Shown here piece after piece: positions 1-11,044 of a DNA stretch of 64,000 nucleotides (positions are counted from its first letter, which is position 1; each line of letters begins with the position of its first letter). Under the pieces are notes generated by a model, which worked only from the letters and a program-made list of their open reading frames with translations, ran no database searches and was not told the DNA's origin. The translations under genes were made by a program, and so were the position numbers. The stretch covers positions 2,294,001 to 2,358,000 of the forward strand of contig JAUTDP010000009.1 in assembly GCA_033439795.1 (NCBI GenBank), in the 5' to 3' direction. Origin of the DNA: Sordaria brevicollis. Taxonomy: Eukaryota > Ascomycota > Sordariomycetes > Sordariales > Sordariaceae.

Positions 1-364
1 GCTTCCCCGAAGTGATTCCATCAATGTTTCCTCCTACTAGAGTCCTACCCCATTCGACAGTATCATATTCAAAGTGTGGTGACACTAAGAAAAAAATACC
101 TGAACCCGAACAAAAGTCCTTATCGCCAATGCAGACAACAGACGCAGACAAAAAACAGTAGCCTGATCAACGTTTCTTTCCCTCCTGGCCTTCGCGCTTC
201 TGACTGACAACGACGGCGCTGGGCGTGCTCTTTCGCGATCGCCTCGCTAAACACAGACACTCTGTGCGTAATTTCCAGCATCGGGCGCATCGCGCGTTTT
301 CCGTCGCCAGCCTCTTCCTCGAGTTTTCAGGCTGTTCATGAGGGACATCGAGCGTGTGCCCTCT
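1..364. other. 3' flank of PWWP gene, no gene seen
   Basis: The stretch lies downstream of the minus-strand PWWP gene and probably holds its 3' UTR. I see no convincing coding frame, RNA gene or repeat here. Confidence 0.5.
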
Positions 365-2797
365 TCAGGCAGCAGCCTCCACGGCCTCAGAAGACTTTGT
401 CTGCGTTACCCATGATTGATTAGCTTGTGTCCCGATTGCAGATGATTTGATGATGATGAGACCTACCTCTTCAGCCTCTGGCTTTTCATCCTTCTCCTCC
501 ACCTCCTTCTTCTCGGCCTTCTCCTCGACCTTGGTATCGGCCTCCTCCATCTTGGAGTCGCCGTCCTTGTCCTTGGGGGCCTCCTCAGTCTTCTCAGACG
601 TGGAAGGCTCTTCGCTCTTGCCCTTGGCACCGTTGGTGGTCTCCTTGGCCTCCTTCTCAGCCTCCTTCGCCTTTCCGTTGACGCCATTCGTAGCGGCTTC
701 CTTGTCGGCGGCGGCGGCGGCAGGGGCGGGCGCGGAGGCAGCTTCGCCGGCAAGAAGCTTATTCCACTTCTCCAATAGCGTTGTCGAGCGGGGCTTAAAC
801 TTGAACTCCTCTTCCTTGGGGATGTTCTCGAGCTTAAGGATCGCCTTGAGCACCTTGTTGATCTTTGTCGCCCTGATAATGCTGACTTCAAGATCGGGGA
901 ACCCTTCCAGCTTGGTTAGGAACTCAGACATGACCTTCATCTCCTCGGGCTTGGGCTCCTGGTCTCTGGTGAGCAGGCCCTTTTGAAGCTTGTGACGGAG
1001 GAAGAGGACCTCGCGCTGTTAAAATCATCTAAGTCAGCAAAAGCTCCATTTGAAAATCTTAACTCCTCATGCGTCAACGTACCTCCTTGCGAGCATGCTT
1101 CTCCTCGGGAGTCAATTCTTGCTCCTTGGGGGTAGCAGCCTCCTTCTCCTTCTTCTCCTCCGTCTCCTTGGTCTTCTTGGCCGGCTTAGCCTTTGCGGCC
1201 TTTGCTTCCGCTGCGGGCTTGGCAGCCTTGGGGGTCGAGGCAGCACCGTTCGCGGTCTTGGAGGTCGAGTTCGTCGTCAACTTTATCTTGGGCTTCTTGA
1301 CCGACTCTGATCGCTGAGGAGTCTCCTGTTTCAATTTCCAAATGGTAAGCATGTGTCAAACACTCCTTTGCCTAGATCAGGCTGCAGCTCTCACCTCTAC
1401 GGGCTCCGACGCCTTTCTCTTCTTCGCCTTCTTCTTGTCGGTCTGGGGTTGCTCGTCGCTCGCATCGGCCATCTCGACGTCCTCATCCTCGCTAGCAGCA
1501 GCCTTGCCCTTCTTCCCCTTAGGAGTAGCGGCAGCCTTGGCGGCCCTAGCCTTCTCTTGCTCAATAAGTTCCTCCTGGAACCTCTGCAGCACCTCCTTGT
1601 AGTAAGACAAGGGATGGCTCTCGGCGGCCAAGTGGTGCGCAGCTTGAAGGTCCTTGCGCATCTTGTCCATCTTGATGTCCTTGATGGCTTCGGGGTCGAG
1701 GTCGATAAGCTCTGTGTTGACAACCCAGCCGCTATAGTTTAGAGCAAGAACGCGTTGGTTAGCTAGAGATTCAGAGTAACAGCTTCCAAGAAGCTCCGCG
1801 CGCCATGTCTGCTAGTCTGAAACTTACAATTCGTTCGTGTGGAGGTACATGACGGGATAGGTGCGGTCGTGTGCCCTCTTGCCACCATCGGCAAAGTCTT
1901 CGCGGTAGGTACCATCGGGACGCATGGCGGAGACGGGTCGCGACTTGATGAGCGACTGGGGAAGCATGTCCTCGTCGCAGATGATGACCGGCCATTGGGG
2001 GAAGCCCTTCAGCTTGACGTAGAAGTGGTCGCCAGGCTGCGCGTCGAGATGGACAAGCTTCGCCTTGGAAGCCTTCTTGTTGAGCTTGGAGCCTCCGCCG
2101 ACGGACTTGCGACGGTTGTTCGAGGACGACTTGTTGCTCTTAGACGTGGCAGCGGCGGAAGCAGCAGGGCTGGCGGCAGCGTCGGTCTGTTGGGTCTGCT
2201 CCGTCGACTCGGGAGCAGGAGTCTGGGCGGCACTAGCATCGGCCATTTCGACGTCGGACTTTTCTGCTGTTTGGTCTTGTTCGGGCTTATCGGCGGCGGC
2301 GGCCTTGTCTTCGGCGGGCTTTTCCTCGGTGTCTAATGGATGAGGCGAAAAGTTGATGATTAGCTTAAGATGCTTCCAAGGAAGGAATGATTTGCGAATG
2401 AGCGGCTGGTTTTGTAGACGGATGGATGACGGGTGGTTGGTGAAGGTGAAGGGATGGCCTGGGTGAACCGGGACAACCTAGCAAGTGACGGGAACCTGGA
2501 TGGATGGGTGAAGTGACGGGAGCAAGTGGCTAGTGGATTCTGGATCGTACCTCGGGCAGCCTTGTCCGACTCTTGCTCGGCTGGCGCTTCGCTAGACGCA
2601 GGCGCAGCAGTCTCAGTAGTAGCACTGGCCGTCTTCTCCTCGACCGCGTTGGCAAAGGCAGCTTCCTCCTTCTTTGTCTCGCTGCCGGCTTGGGCAGTCG
2701 CAGTCGCAGGGGCAGGCGCGGCCTCCTTCTCAGCAGCAGCGGGTGTTGGCGACGCGGCCGCAGCAGCCGGCGCGTTGGTCGTGGAGTCGTCAGACAT
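365..2797 (-). CDS. PWWP domain protein with TFIIS-N/IBD-like domain
   Basis: Six exons fit: 2797-2551, 2332-1828, 1731-1395, 1325-1083, 1015-467 and 400-365, giving about 638 residues. The N-terminus is an Ala/Thr/Glu-rich disordered stretch. Residues about 180-280 form a PWWP domain (PGDHFYVKLKGFPQWPVIIC), which in known members reads methylated nucleosomes. A charged middle follows. Residues about 445-530 (around EFLTKLEGFPDLEVSIIRAT, then LLEKWNKLL) look like a helical TFIIS N-terminal/LEDGF integrase-binding-type bundle, a module that docks disordered partners of elongation and chromatin factors. The C-terminus is Lys/Glu-rich. The start at MSDDSTTN is preferred over an in-frame ATG at 2836 because the extra residues look like leader sequence. 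The last intron (466-401) is 66 bp and stop-free, so its retention is also readable. A nuclear chromatin/transcription role is inferred from domains; the orthologue was not identified. Confidence 0.8.
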
Positions 2798-4417
2798 GGT
2801 TATGTGATAGGGTGAAGGTAGGTAGGTAGCGGGCAATGGTGGTAATAATTCCGGGTTGCAGCGGCGGCGGGTGGCGACGTGATGTCAGAGGAGAACGGGG
2901 AGCGAGCTCTAGTATAAACAGTTGCCGGGGGCTAGTTGGTGATGGATTGCCGCGATGGTTTGTCCCAAGTTCCGATTCCTAACTAGCGTATGATGCTGAT
3001 TCCGGGGTCGGAAGGTGGAAAAGAGAAAATAAAAAAATAAAAAAAAAGAACAGGAAAGGGACACGACGCGTGATTGCGCGTGGGGAATTGGATGGACGGC
3101 GGGTCTGTCGAGGCTACCGAAAGCTTGTCGGGGGGTAGGTAGAGGTAGTGTCGTTGGTGGTGGCTATCTACGTCAACGCGCGCGTGACTTTTTTGTTGAT
3201 GATGCGATAAGCTTCCCACTCAAAGGCAGCGTTGTTGCTGAGGTTTGAGGTTGCCGCTGAGGTTGTTTGGTGGATGATGATAGATGGAAGCGGGCAACGG
3301 ATGGATAGATAGATAGATGGATGGATGGAGGTGGACAATGGTGGACGGCGGGTCACAATGCGCAGTTAAGAAGCTTGGACACAATCAATGGAAAAGAGGA
3401 GAGGAGAGGATGGATGGATCCGTACACAGCTGGGGCGGCGGAAGAGAGGAGACAGAGAGAGGTGGTCCAAGGGAAGCTTTGCTGTGCTGTGCTTGTGAGT
3501 GTGTTATAGCAACAGAGAGCAACCTTGTTTCTTGTGTCTTCGCGAAAAAAGAGAGGAGAAATTATTTGAAAGGTGACCGAGACTTGGTCCGAGCGTCTTC
3601 CTGCCTTCTATGGAACTCTCCAGTCATGTCTTTGCGGCGGCGGCTTGTCCTGCGGGAGGAGCAAGGAGCCGACAGACCGGACTCACAAGCTGTGGGCGAA
3701 CGCTGTATGGACCGACTGTGGAGGAGGGATTGGCAAGGCCATCGGTTCTGCCTGGCCGAGAGCGAATGAACATTTGGCCCTTCACCCAACTCAGCTGATG
3801 ATACATCATCACGATACAGTTAGTAGCACGTCGACAGATGGATGAAGCTATACAAGAAGAAACCATGTTTCCGCCCGCCACCACCACCTCCTCATGCATC
3901 ATCATCATCAGCCCGGCCAGATAGCCGCCGAGATTCCATCACGACCCGACGCCAGCAATCATCCACCGCGACCTGACCGAGTCCTTTCCCACCATAGATG
4001 CCCATCCGAGTTACCTAGGTAGCCGGCCATGAATCCACAGTTGGTGAACTGTTGTCCTTTAGATCGTCATCCGTCATTCCCTTTTCCATCCTACCATCCA
4101 AACACAACTCGCAACGCCCCATCCCAGCCCAGCCCCAAACATCCCCAGACAGGCCTCGCCCCGACGCTCTCGCGCAGCAGCAACATCGGTTGTGGAACCC
4201 CGCAACCACTCCCAACTCAAGCCCTGAAGCTGGCGCCCTAAAGCACCACTCGGTCTGCCAAAACCGCCCAGCACATGTATCCGGGTTGATAGGTAGCAAA
4301 AGATAATACATTCTCGTTGAACTATGGTGTTCCTTCCTTCCTTCCTGTGCCATTCACACATACCCAACCAAATACCGCCTCAATACATGACACACGTAGT
4401 CTCTTTCCTTCCAACAA
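2798..4417. other. intergenic: PWWP promoter and BRR2 3' flank
   Basis: This is the promoter side of the PWWP gene and the 3' side of BRR2. It contains a GATA/GATG microsatellite near 3300 and purine-rich patches. Frames of up to 150 codons occur on both strands but show no domain, codon pattern or splice context, so I see no gene. Confidence 0.5.
3299..3329. repeat. GATA/GATG microsatellite
   Basis: A short run of 4-bp units alternates between GATA and GATG. It is a simple tetranucleotide repeat in the PWWP upstream region with no evident function. Confidence 0.8.
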
Positions 4418-7400
4418 TTACTCATCCTCCTCCTCCTCCTCACTCTCATCCACATCCATCCCTTCCTCCACCATGACCGAAAACGCCGGATCCTGGTCAA
4501 CACCAACATAGCTATCGCTCATGAGCATCAACTTCAGATCATGGCGACCAGGCGTAGGCACCGTGAACTCCAGCCTGACATTGAGCTTCTTGCCAATAGT
4601 GACCCTCTTGATAGCCAGCAGCGTCTTGGAGCTCTCCTCGCCGACCACCAACCACCAGTTCTCCGTCTTCTTGCCCGGGTAGAAGGGCGCGTGCACCGTA
4701 GGATCGAACTCATCGTCCTCATCGACCTCGCGCTCGATGGCAATCTTGAGGTACGCCGGCTCGTTCGCCCGGATGTTCTGCTCATCTTCGACCTCAAACT
4801 CGAGCGAGACGTCGGGGTACTTGGTGTTGGTGAACTCGGCGGCCTGGGCCAGCTGGGCCTGCGAGAGACCGAGGTCCCGCACCAGGGAGGCGTAGTCTGG
4901 ATTTTCCTCGGGGTTCATCTTCTCCATAAAGTCGAAAATGTCCCGGATGTCGTACTTGTTGGCCGTCTTGATGACCTCGGGCGTGAAGTTGGGAATCTGC
5001 TTGAGCGGGCTGTCACGGTCCCACATCGCCTGCACCACCATTTGGGACATCTCCATGGCGTTCATGGCGTTGAGATGACCGTCCGACGACAAGATGTCGA
5101 CAGTGGCGCTGAGCAGGCTGAGCACCTTGGTGAGAATGACCTCTTGATCCTTGGCAAGATCGATCGGAAGGTTCATCCTGGAGAAGTGGGCCTGCAGGAG
5201 AACAAAGGCCTTGAAGTGTGGCGAATCGAACACAGGCTCGGCCATCTTGACGGGAACGCTTTCGTAGATGCGACGCAGGATAACCTCTTCGTGTCTTCTG
5301 ATCTGGATCGCTTCGAACTCGGTAGCCGACGTCACGATCTCGAGGATACCCTTCAGCTTTGTCTTGGCCGTCAGCGAAAGGAGGAATGTCTGCATCGTGA
5401 TGTACGAGATGTTGTAGTAGGCAGCAATCATGGCGGCGTTCTGAGGAGCAACAGTGCCGTCATCCTCATCAAAGTCGACAATCTTGGACTCGGCCAGATC
5501 CTTCAGCGTAGCCTCCACCATGTCGGAGAGATACTGACTGAGACCGTCGTGCGTGGGGTCTGTCAAGCTGTAATAGCTGGGGTTGGCGAGCAGGCGGCGG
5601 TAGAAGTAGGTGAATGTAGCCCAGTTGATGGCATCCTCGCCGGACTCAATCATCTTGGTGCTGATTTCCGTCACAAAGGCATCGTGCAAGAAGTTATGCA
5701 GATGAGACTCGACGGGGAGGGCTTCGTTGAGGAACTTCTTGTAGTACTCGCGCTTAACCGCGGGAACCATTAGGACACCGCAACCACGACCGACCTTGTT
5801 TTGCTGGAGAGCCTTGCCGAACATCTGCAGAACTTCGCTCAAGGGGTAGTCAACATAACGATGCTCCCTACCCTCAAAATACTGAGTACCCATGACAATC
5901 ACCAGATGAGCGGTGCAATCAAGCTCCCAGCAAACATCACGAGAGGCGATCAGCACTTGTATGGCGCCGTTGTTGTAGAGATGCTTGACAATGCGCTTGT
6001 CGTTAAGACTCAAGGCTTCGTGGTAGTAACCGACACCGTGCTTAAGAGCCTCCGCCAATGCCGCTTCCTGAACGCGATCAAGGAGCTTCTGAATCTGCTC
6101 AACCTCGACATGAAGGAAACGGTCCTCATCGTCATCAGCCAGGCAGGCGGTGAGGATGTCTCGCGCCGTAGCTCTTGTTTGCTTGCGGCTGGGCACGAAG
6201 ATGATAGCAGGCTGATCGGGAGAAAGCTGGGTAACGGCCAGGTAAGTAGGCTTTGCCATAGCCAGCATGAGAGACGGGAAATGAGGGATCGTGTAGGACT
6301 GGATGTGCAATTCCAAAGGAATGGGTCGCACATGGGGGCTGAAGTTGTAGATGTCATGCTTCTTCGCGTCAATCCACTCGCCAACATCACGGGCATTGGC
6401 AAGAGATACACTAAGGCCGACGATCCTTAGCGGCAACTCGGTCTGGGTCCTGATGTAGTGCATCCGAGAGACAATGATCTCATAGACATAACCCATTTGG
6501 CCACCAAGCAAGTGCAGCTCGTCAGCAATGAAAAGCTCTACCGTCTGAACGTTCTTTCTCCTCTTCCACTGGCGAGACAGGACGTCCCACTGTAGCGGCG
6601 TGGCCATGATGAGGTCACCCTGCTCCAAGAGCCTGAGGTCAGTGGTCGTCTCTCCCGTAAGCTTCACAATGTCCTTGCCACCACGGAGGTTAGCAAATCG
6701 CTTCTGCCAGTCCGCGAACCGCAGGTCCACAAGTTCTTGGAAGGGAGCGATGTAGACGGCCCGACCGTGTTCCTTCTTGGCCCAATGGCGCAGCAGAGCA
6801 AACTCGGCGCACACAGTCTTACCACTGCCCGTTGGCGAGCAAATGAGGACATTGTTGTCAGTCTCGTACAGAGACTTGAAAGTTTGGGTCTGGACCTTGT
6901 TGAACTGTTGCCAGTCGGGATACAGGGCAGAATAGTCCTTGGCCTTCAGGGCATTGACCGGAAGGGGCTGCAGGTCAAGGAGTTCGGTGTGAGGAGGGAA
7001 TCTCTCTGGGAGAATGAGCTTCCTGAAGGACACGGGCAGTCGCGTCTCGGAGTGCATCCATCTGTCGGAGATGACCGAGATGAAATAGTTGGGGGGCATG
7101 GGCTCCGTGATGGGGACAGTGAACTCAACAATGTGCTCGTTGGATTCTGACTCGGCATAGTCCTTGCGCAGGATGAACTGATCATGGAAAAGAATGTCTT
7201 CACCGTCACAGTCTTCGACAACAATCCAGAAACTTTCGGAAAGACCATGGACATCAACGTCCCATTCGAAGTTGGGCGTGATGGCAAGCTCAATGCGCAG
7301 CATCGACCTTGTCATGGGCTGCACCTGGGCCTGAACCTCAACACGGGGGAACTTGGCTACAAGACTGCAAACAGTCTTGCCAGCCTTCGGCATTCCAAGA

Positions 7401-10400
7401 AGCTCGCCCATCCTGGGAGGATCAAGATCGAAGTAGCTAGTAAACGGCACGTCAATCCTCTCAGCCTTCCTGACAATCTCAACAGGACAGTTGGGGAACT
7501 GCCTGAGTGGCGACATTGTTGGCCACATCCTCTTCTCAGCCATCTTGCAAAGGTTCAGAGCCAGCTTGGCAACTGACGCCCAGCCCTTCTTGATTGTGAT
7601 CTCGAAGATGGCGCGAAGAATACGGCCAGCAGATTGTGTGACATAGACCATGTCAGCCATAAGGGCGAGACCGTCCAGCTTCAGACGGGAGATGTAGGCT
7701 TGTAGCAATACATTGATCTTTGCGGTGGGCTCTTCGATGCTCTCCTTGACCGGGATAGGTACCTTTGCAAGAAGCTTGGCCAACTCCAGCTTCTCCTCTT
7801 GACGAACGGGGATGTACTTGAACTCGGCACTCTGGGCGAAGACACGGAAGAGTTCGACATCGGTGATAGAGGGCTGGATCAGCTTGTTGTAGGTATCCAT
7901 TGAACCATACGTGATGTAGTAGTGGGAAGCGATGCGGCCAAGTTCGGTGGACTGAAGCTTTCCAGTCTTCTCATCATACTTGATGAGATTTGACTTCTTC
8001 AGCACTGTAGCAGCAGAATGTATCAAGTCGACACGTTTTTGCTCCAAGGCCTCGTCGTCTTCATACTCCGCTCCAACTTGATAAAGACCAGGAGAGCGCA
8101 GCATACGGACAAAGAGATAGGTATAGCCAAGCCACTCAACACCTTCGTCACGGCTCCTGACGTTACCCAGCACAATTTCAGCGTTGAGGTTGTCAACCAA
8201 CTTGCTAGCAAACTGACTTTCAATGGGCAACTGCTGGTTAAGGAGCGAGAGGTAGTACTGCATCTCCCCCTGGGTGGTAATGATGATACCTTCACCATAG
8301 GTGTCGAACTGAGGACGACCAGCACGACCAAGCATCTGCAGCACATCCTGAGGACTGAGCTCAACCCAGCTACCCTTCTCAGGGGAGTATACTTGGGTGC
8401 CCTTGATGATGACAGTATGGGCTGGAAGGTTGACACCCCAAGCAAGAGTGGCTGTGCACACAAGCACTTGGATATGACCACTGGCGAACAGATCTTCGAC
8501 ATCGGTACGATCGGCACGGCTCATACCAGCATGATGGATACCGAAACCGTAGGGCAAAATGTCCTTCAAGTCGGTGTTGTTGACGGAGTTAGAGGCTTCG
8601 CTCAGAACCTCCCTCGTTCCGGCGTCATGCTTCAGAATCTGATTGATGGTGTCCATCTCCAGAGCCTTGTCCCTAATGTACTTGGCGGTCTTCGCTGTCT
8701 CCTTTCTGGAATGGACGAAGATGAGCATCTGGTTGCGGTTCTGGCCTACGTGTTCCAAGACCTTGTTGTAGGTAATATCGTTCATGGTCTTGAGCTGCTT
8801 GATGGCCTTGCGGTCCGTAACGCCGATGAACTCTTGACGAAGGGGGCAAGGACGGTATGTACCATCGAAATGGAACAGGCCAGTGTTCGTATCAACACGG
8901 AGGAAGCTCGCTACGTCACGGTAGTTAGGAAGAGTGGCAGACAAGCCCACAATGCGAACCGGCTCGCCCGTCTGCTCAGTCTTGCGGATGGTTCTGCTGA
9001 CGATGCTTTCAAGTACCGGACCACGGTCATCGTGAAGAAGATGGATTTCGTCGATGATGATCAGGCGGACCAGGTTGGTGTAAGAGAGATCGGTAGCCTT
9101 TCTCGTGATAACATCCCATTTTTCAGGGGTCGTGACGATAATCTGCGTTTCCGAAATCTGCTGCTTAGTGAGCTGGCGATCACCAGTGAGTTCGGCTACC
9201 TTGATGCCGAATGGCTCGAGACGTTTCCCAAAGTTACCGACTTGCTCCTGAACCAGGGCCTTCAAGGGCGCGATATATACGATCTTGAAGGCATCCAGGT
9301 CAATCTCGCCGGCTTCGTTCCTGTTTTTCCCGATCTCGCGAAGGATGGTAAGCATCGCAACGTTGGTCTTGCCGGAACCCGTTGGAGCACAAACAAGCAT
9401 ATTCCCATCGTCGCCAAAGGCGGTAGGATAACACTTTGACTGGATCTTGTTCAGCGACTTGGCCGTGCTGAAAGGAATCTGGGCCCATTCTGGCATTTCC
9501 GAAATTGGGACATGGGCGTCGCTGGGATCGTTGCGCTTCTTTGGTGGGGGCACATGGATTTCTTCATAGCCCTTGAAAGTGCGTTTTGTCGAACCTTCGG
9601 GAAGTCGTACTTTGGGGTTGGTCATAAGATGGTTGCCCTGGTCGAAGATGAGATTCTCCAGGTTGATCAACTTGCGTGGCTGCAGGCCGCCAACCAGCTG
9701 TCCCTCTGGACGCTCAGGCTTCTGTTCATCCTTGGAAGCAAAGGCGCCAGAGTCGATATCCATCTTGATGTCCATCTTGATCTTCTTCTGTCCGTCGTCC
9801 GTCTTTCCTTCCAGCTCGTCAAGAATCCAGCGCAAGCCTTCAGAAGCCATCTCCCGCTTGATCGTGCTTTTCTCCTCCTCGTTCTCAGCTCTAGCCAGCC
9901 GAGTAAGCCATACAACCTTTTCCCGATTAGCAATGAGTTTTTGGACAAGCTCGTGGTGTTCGTAGTCGAAGAGTTCCATCAAGTCGTTTTCAATGTCGCG
10001 AAGCTGCTTTTCTTCACCACCTGGCTCGTCGGGCTCGCCAGACAACGTCTTGAGCGCAGACATTGTCTTGTCATGTTGGATGTGAGCGTCGGGATACAGG
10101 CGACCAATCTGACGTTGTAACCAGAAGGCATCGATATCTCTGGCAGGAACCGAATTGTCGTCAGACTTGCTCTTCTTCCCTTCCGGTGCTGAGTCGATAA
10201 CCATGGCCTCGCCATTTAGAATATCCTCCACCTCTTCCTCCTGACCTCCCTCACCATCGACCACCTCGTTGCTGTCAGGGCGCTCTTCATCCTCTGCAAA
10301 ATCCTCCTCGTCCGAAGACTCGTCCCGAACAACGTCAACCATACCGTCGTCATCCTCATCGTTCTCGAAGTTGACCGCAACACCCTGGCGACCATCGATC

Positions 10401-11044
10401 TCGTCATCTCCTTCTTGCCTGGCATCGCCCGCATCCTCATCATCGTCTTGGGCGTCGTAATCTGTGATCTTCTTGCCCAGATTTATGAGCTCGTTGAACT
10501 GCTTGGGTCCCATTGAGACGCCAAGGATATCGTCAACCTCCTTCTTCTTGTCAAAATCCTTTAAGTCGTCGTCCTTGAGATACTCGAGTACTGCGTCAGC
10601 AGCACTGCGGACGACCTCGTGGGGCACGTCACCCAAGTGCTCCGCGACAATGGTAAGAATAAGGTTGAAGGCATCGCGGGTCGGCTGCGTTCTTGGGCGG
10701 TAGCGGAGACCTTCGATAAGCGCATCGGCACCGGTCAAGATACCCCCACCTCTTGTAGCGGACTCGAGCTTGCCCTTCTTCTTCTCTCGTTGCAGGATAT
10801 CGGCGCCTTCTCGAAGACTGCCCCGCTCGACATCGGGCATGGCGCCGGCCTTCTTGGGCTTTGGTGCTGAATCTCGGGCAACTCTGGAGCCCATATCCTT
10901 GATGGACAGACGCCCGGCTAGGGACTCGGGGTCACCAGTGGCCTCGTCGGTTCGCCTCGTGACGAAACGACGGTCCGCCTGGAGGACCAAGTTGGACATG
11001 GCCGAGTACTTGTATTGCGACACATCGCGGTGGTGGTCCGTCAT
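4418..11044 (-). CDS. brr2: pre-mRNA splicing helicase BRR2
   Basis: One uninterrupted exon encodes 2208 residues, close to the size of known Brr2. Brr2 is the U5 snRNP Ski2-like helicase that unwinds U4/U6 to activate the spliceosome. After an acidic N-terminal region, the first helicase cassette shows motif I CAPTGSGKT (near residue 559), DEIH (near 666), GLSATLPN and QMLGRAGRPQ, followed by a Sec63 unit. The second cassette shows CSPTGSGKT (near 1408), DELH (near 1510), GLSVSLAN in place of SAT, and QMFGKALQ in place of the motif VI arginines, then a second Sec63 unit. This asymmetry matches the family, where the second cassette is a catalytically weak regulatory partner. The C-terminus ends in an acidic tail. 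The start follows an ATG giving MTDHHRDVSQYKYSAMSNLV, which resembles known Brr2 N-termini. The absence of introns over 6.6 kb is notable for a fungal gene. Confidence 0.97.
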   Translation of the reverse strand: MTDHHRDVSQYKYSAMSNLVLQADRRFVTRRTDEATGDPESLAGRLSIKDMGSRVARDSAPKPKKAGAMPDVERGSLREGADILQREKKKGKLESATRGGGILTGADALIEGLRYRPRTQPTRDAFNLILTIVAEHLGDVPHEVVRSAADAVLEYLKDDDLKDFDKKKEVDDILGVSMGPKQFNELINLGKKITDYDAQDDDEDAGDARQEGDDEIDGRQGVAVNFENDEDDDGMVDVVRDESSDEEDFAEDEERPDSNEVVDGEGGQEEEVEDILNGEAMVIDSAPEGKKSKSDDNSVPARDIDAFWLQRQIGRLYPDAHIQHDKTMSALKTLSGEPDEPGGEEKQLRDIENDLMELFDYEHHELVQKLIANREKVVWLTRLARAENEEEKSTIKREMASEGLRWILDELEGKTDDGQKKIKMDIKMDIDSGAFASKDEQKPERPEGQLVGGLQPRKLINLENLIFDQGNHLMTNPKVRLPEGSTKRTFKGYEEIHVPPPKKRNDPSDAHVPISEMPEWAQIPFSTAKSLNKIQSKCYPTAFGDDGNMLVCAPTGSGKTNVAMLTILREIGKNRNEAGEIDLDAFKIVYIAPLKALVQEQVGNFGKRLEPFGIKVAELTGDRQLTKQQISETQIIVTTPEKWDVITRKATDLSYTNLVRLIIIDEIHLLHDDRGPVLESIVSRTIRKTEQTGEPVRIVGLSATLPNYRDVASFLRVDTNTGLFHFDGTYRPCPLRQEFIGVTDRKAIKQLKTMNDITYNKVLEHVGQNRNQMLIFVHSRKETAKTAKYIRDKALEMDTINQILKHDAGTREVLSEASNSVNNTDLKDILPYGFGIHHAGMSRADRTDVEDLFASGHIQVLVCTATLAWGVNLPAHTVIIKGTQVYSPEKGSWVELSPQDVLQMLGRAGRPQFDTYGEGIIITTQGEMQYYLSLLNQQLPIESQFASKLVDNLNAEIVLGNVRSRDEGVEWLGYTYLFVRMLRSPGLYQVGAEYEDDEALEQKRVDLIHSAATVLKKSNLIKYDEKTGKLQSTELGRIASHYYITYGSMDTYNKLIQPSITDVELFRVFAQSAEFKYIPVRQEEKLELAKLLAKVPIPVKESIEEPTAKINVLLQAYISRLKLDGLALMADMVYVTQSAGRILRAIFEITIKKGWASVAKLALNLCKMAEKRMWPTMSPLRQFPNCPVEIVRKAERIDVPFTSYFDLDPPRMGELLGMPKAGKTVCSLVAKFPRVEVQAQVQPMTRSMLRIELAITPNFEWDVDVHGLSESFWIVVEDCDGEDILFHDQFILRKDYAESESNEHIVEFTVPITEPMPPNYFISVISDRWMHSETRLPVSFRKLILPERFPPHTELLDLQPLPVNALKAKDYSALYPDWQQFNKVQTQTFKSLYETDNNVLICSPTGSGKTVCAEFALLRHWAKKEHGRAVYIAPFQELVDLRFADWQKRFANLRGGKDIVKLTGETTTDLRLLEQGDLIMATPLQWDVLSRQWKRRKNVQTVELFIADELHLLGGQMGYVYEIIVSRMHYIRTQTELPLRIVGLSVSLANARDVGEWIDAKKHDIYNFSPHVRPIPLELHIQSYTIPHFPSLMLAMAKPTYLAVTQLSPDQPAIIFVPSRKQTRATARDILTACLADDDEDRFLHVEVEQIQKLLDRVQEAALAEALKHGVGYYHEALSLNDKRIVKHLYNNGAIQVLIASRDVCWELDCTAHLVIVMGTQYFEGREHRYVDYPLSEVLQMFGKALQQNKVGRGCGVLMVPAVKREYYKKFLNEALPVESHLHNFLHDAFVTEISTKMIESGEDAINWATFTYFYRRLLANPSYYSLTDPTHDGLSQYLSDMVEATLKDLAESKIVDFDEDDGTVAPQNAAMIAAYYNISYITMQTFLLSLTAKTKLKGILEIVTSATEFEAIQIRRHEEVILRRIYESVPVKMAEPVFDSPHFKAFVLLQAHFSRMNLPIDLAKDQEVILTKVLSLLSATVDILSSDGHLNAMNAMEMSQMVVQAMWDRDSPLKQIPNFTPEVIKTANKYDIRDIFDFMEKMNPEENPDYASLVRDLGLSQAQLAQAAEFTNTKYPDVSLEFEVEDEQNIRANEPAYLKIAIEREVDEDDEFDPTVHAPFYPGKKTENWWLVVGEESSKTLLAIKRVTIGKKLNVRLEFTVPTPGRHDLKLMLMSDSYVGVDQDPAFSVMVEEGMDVDESEEEEEDE

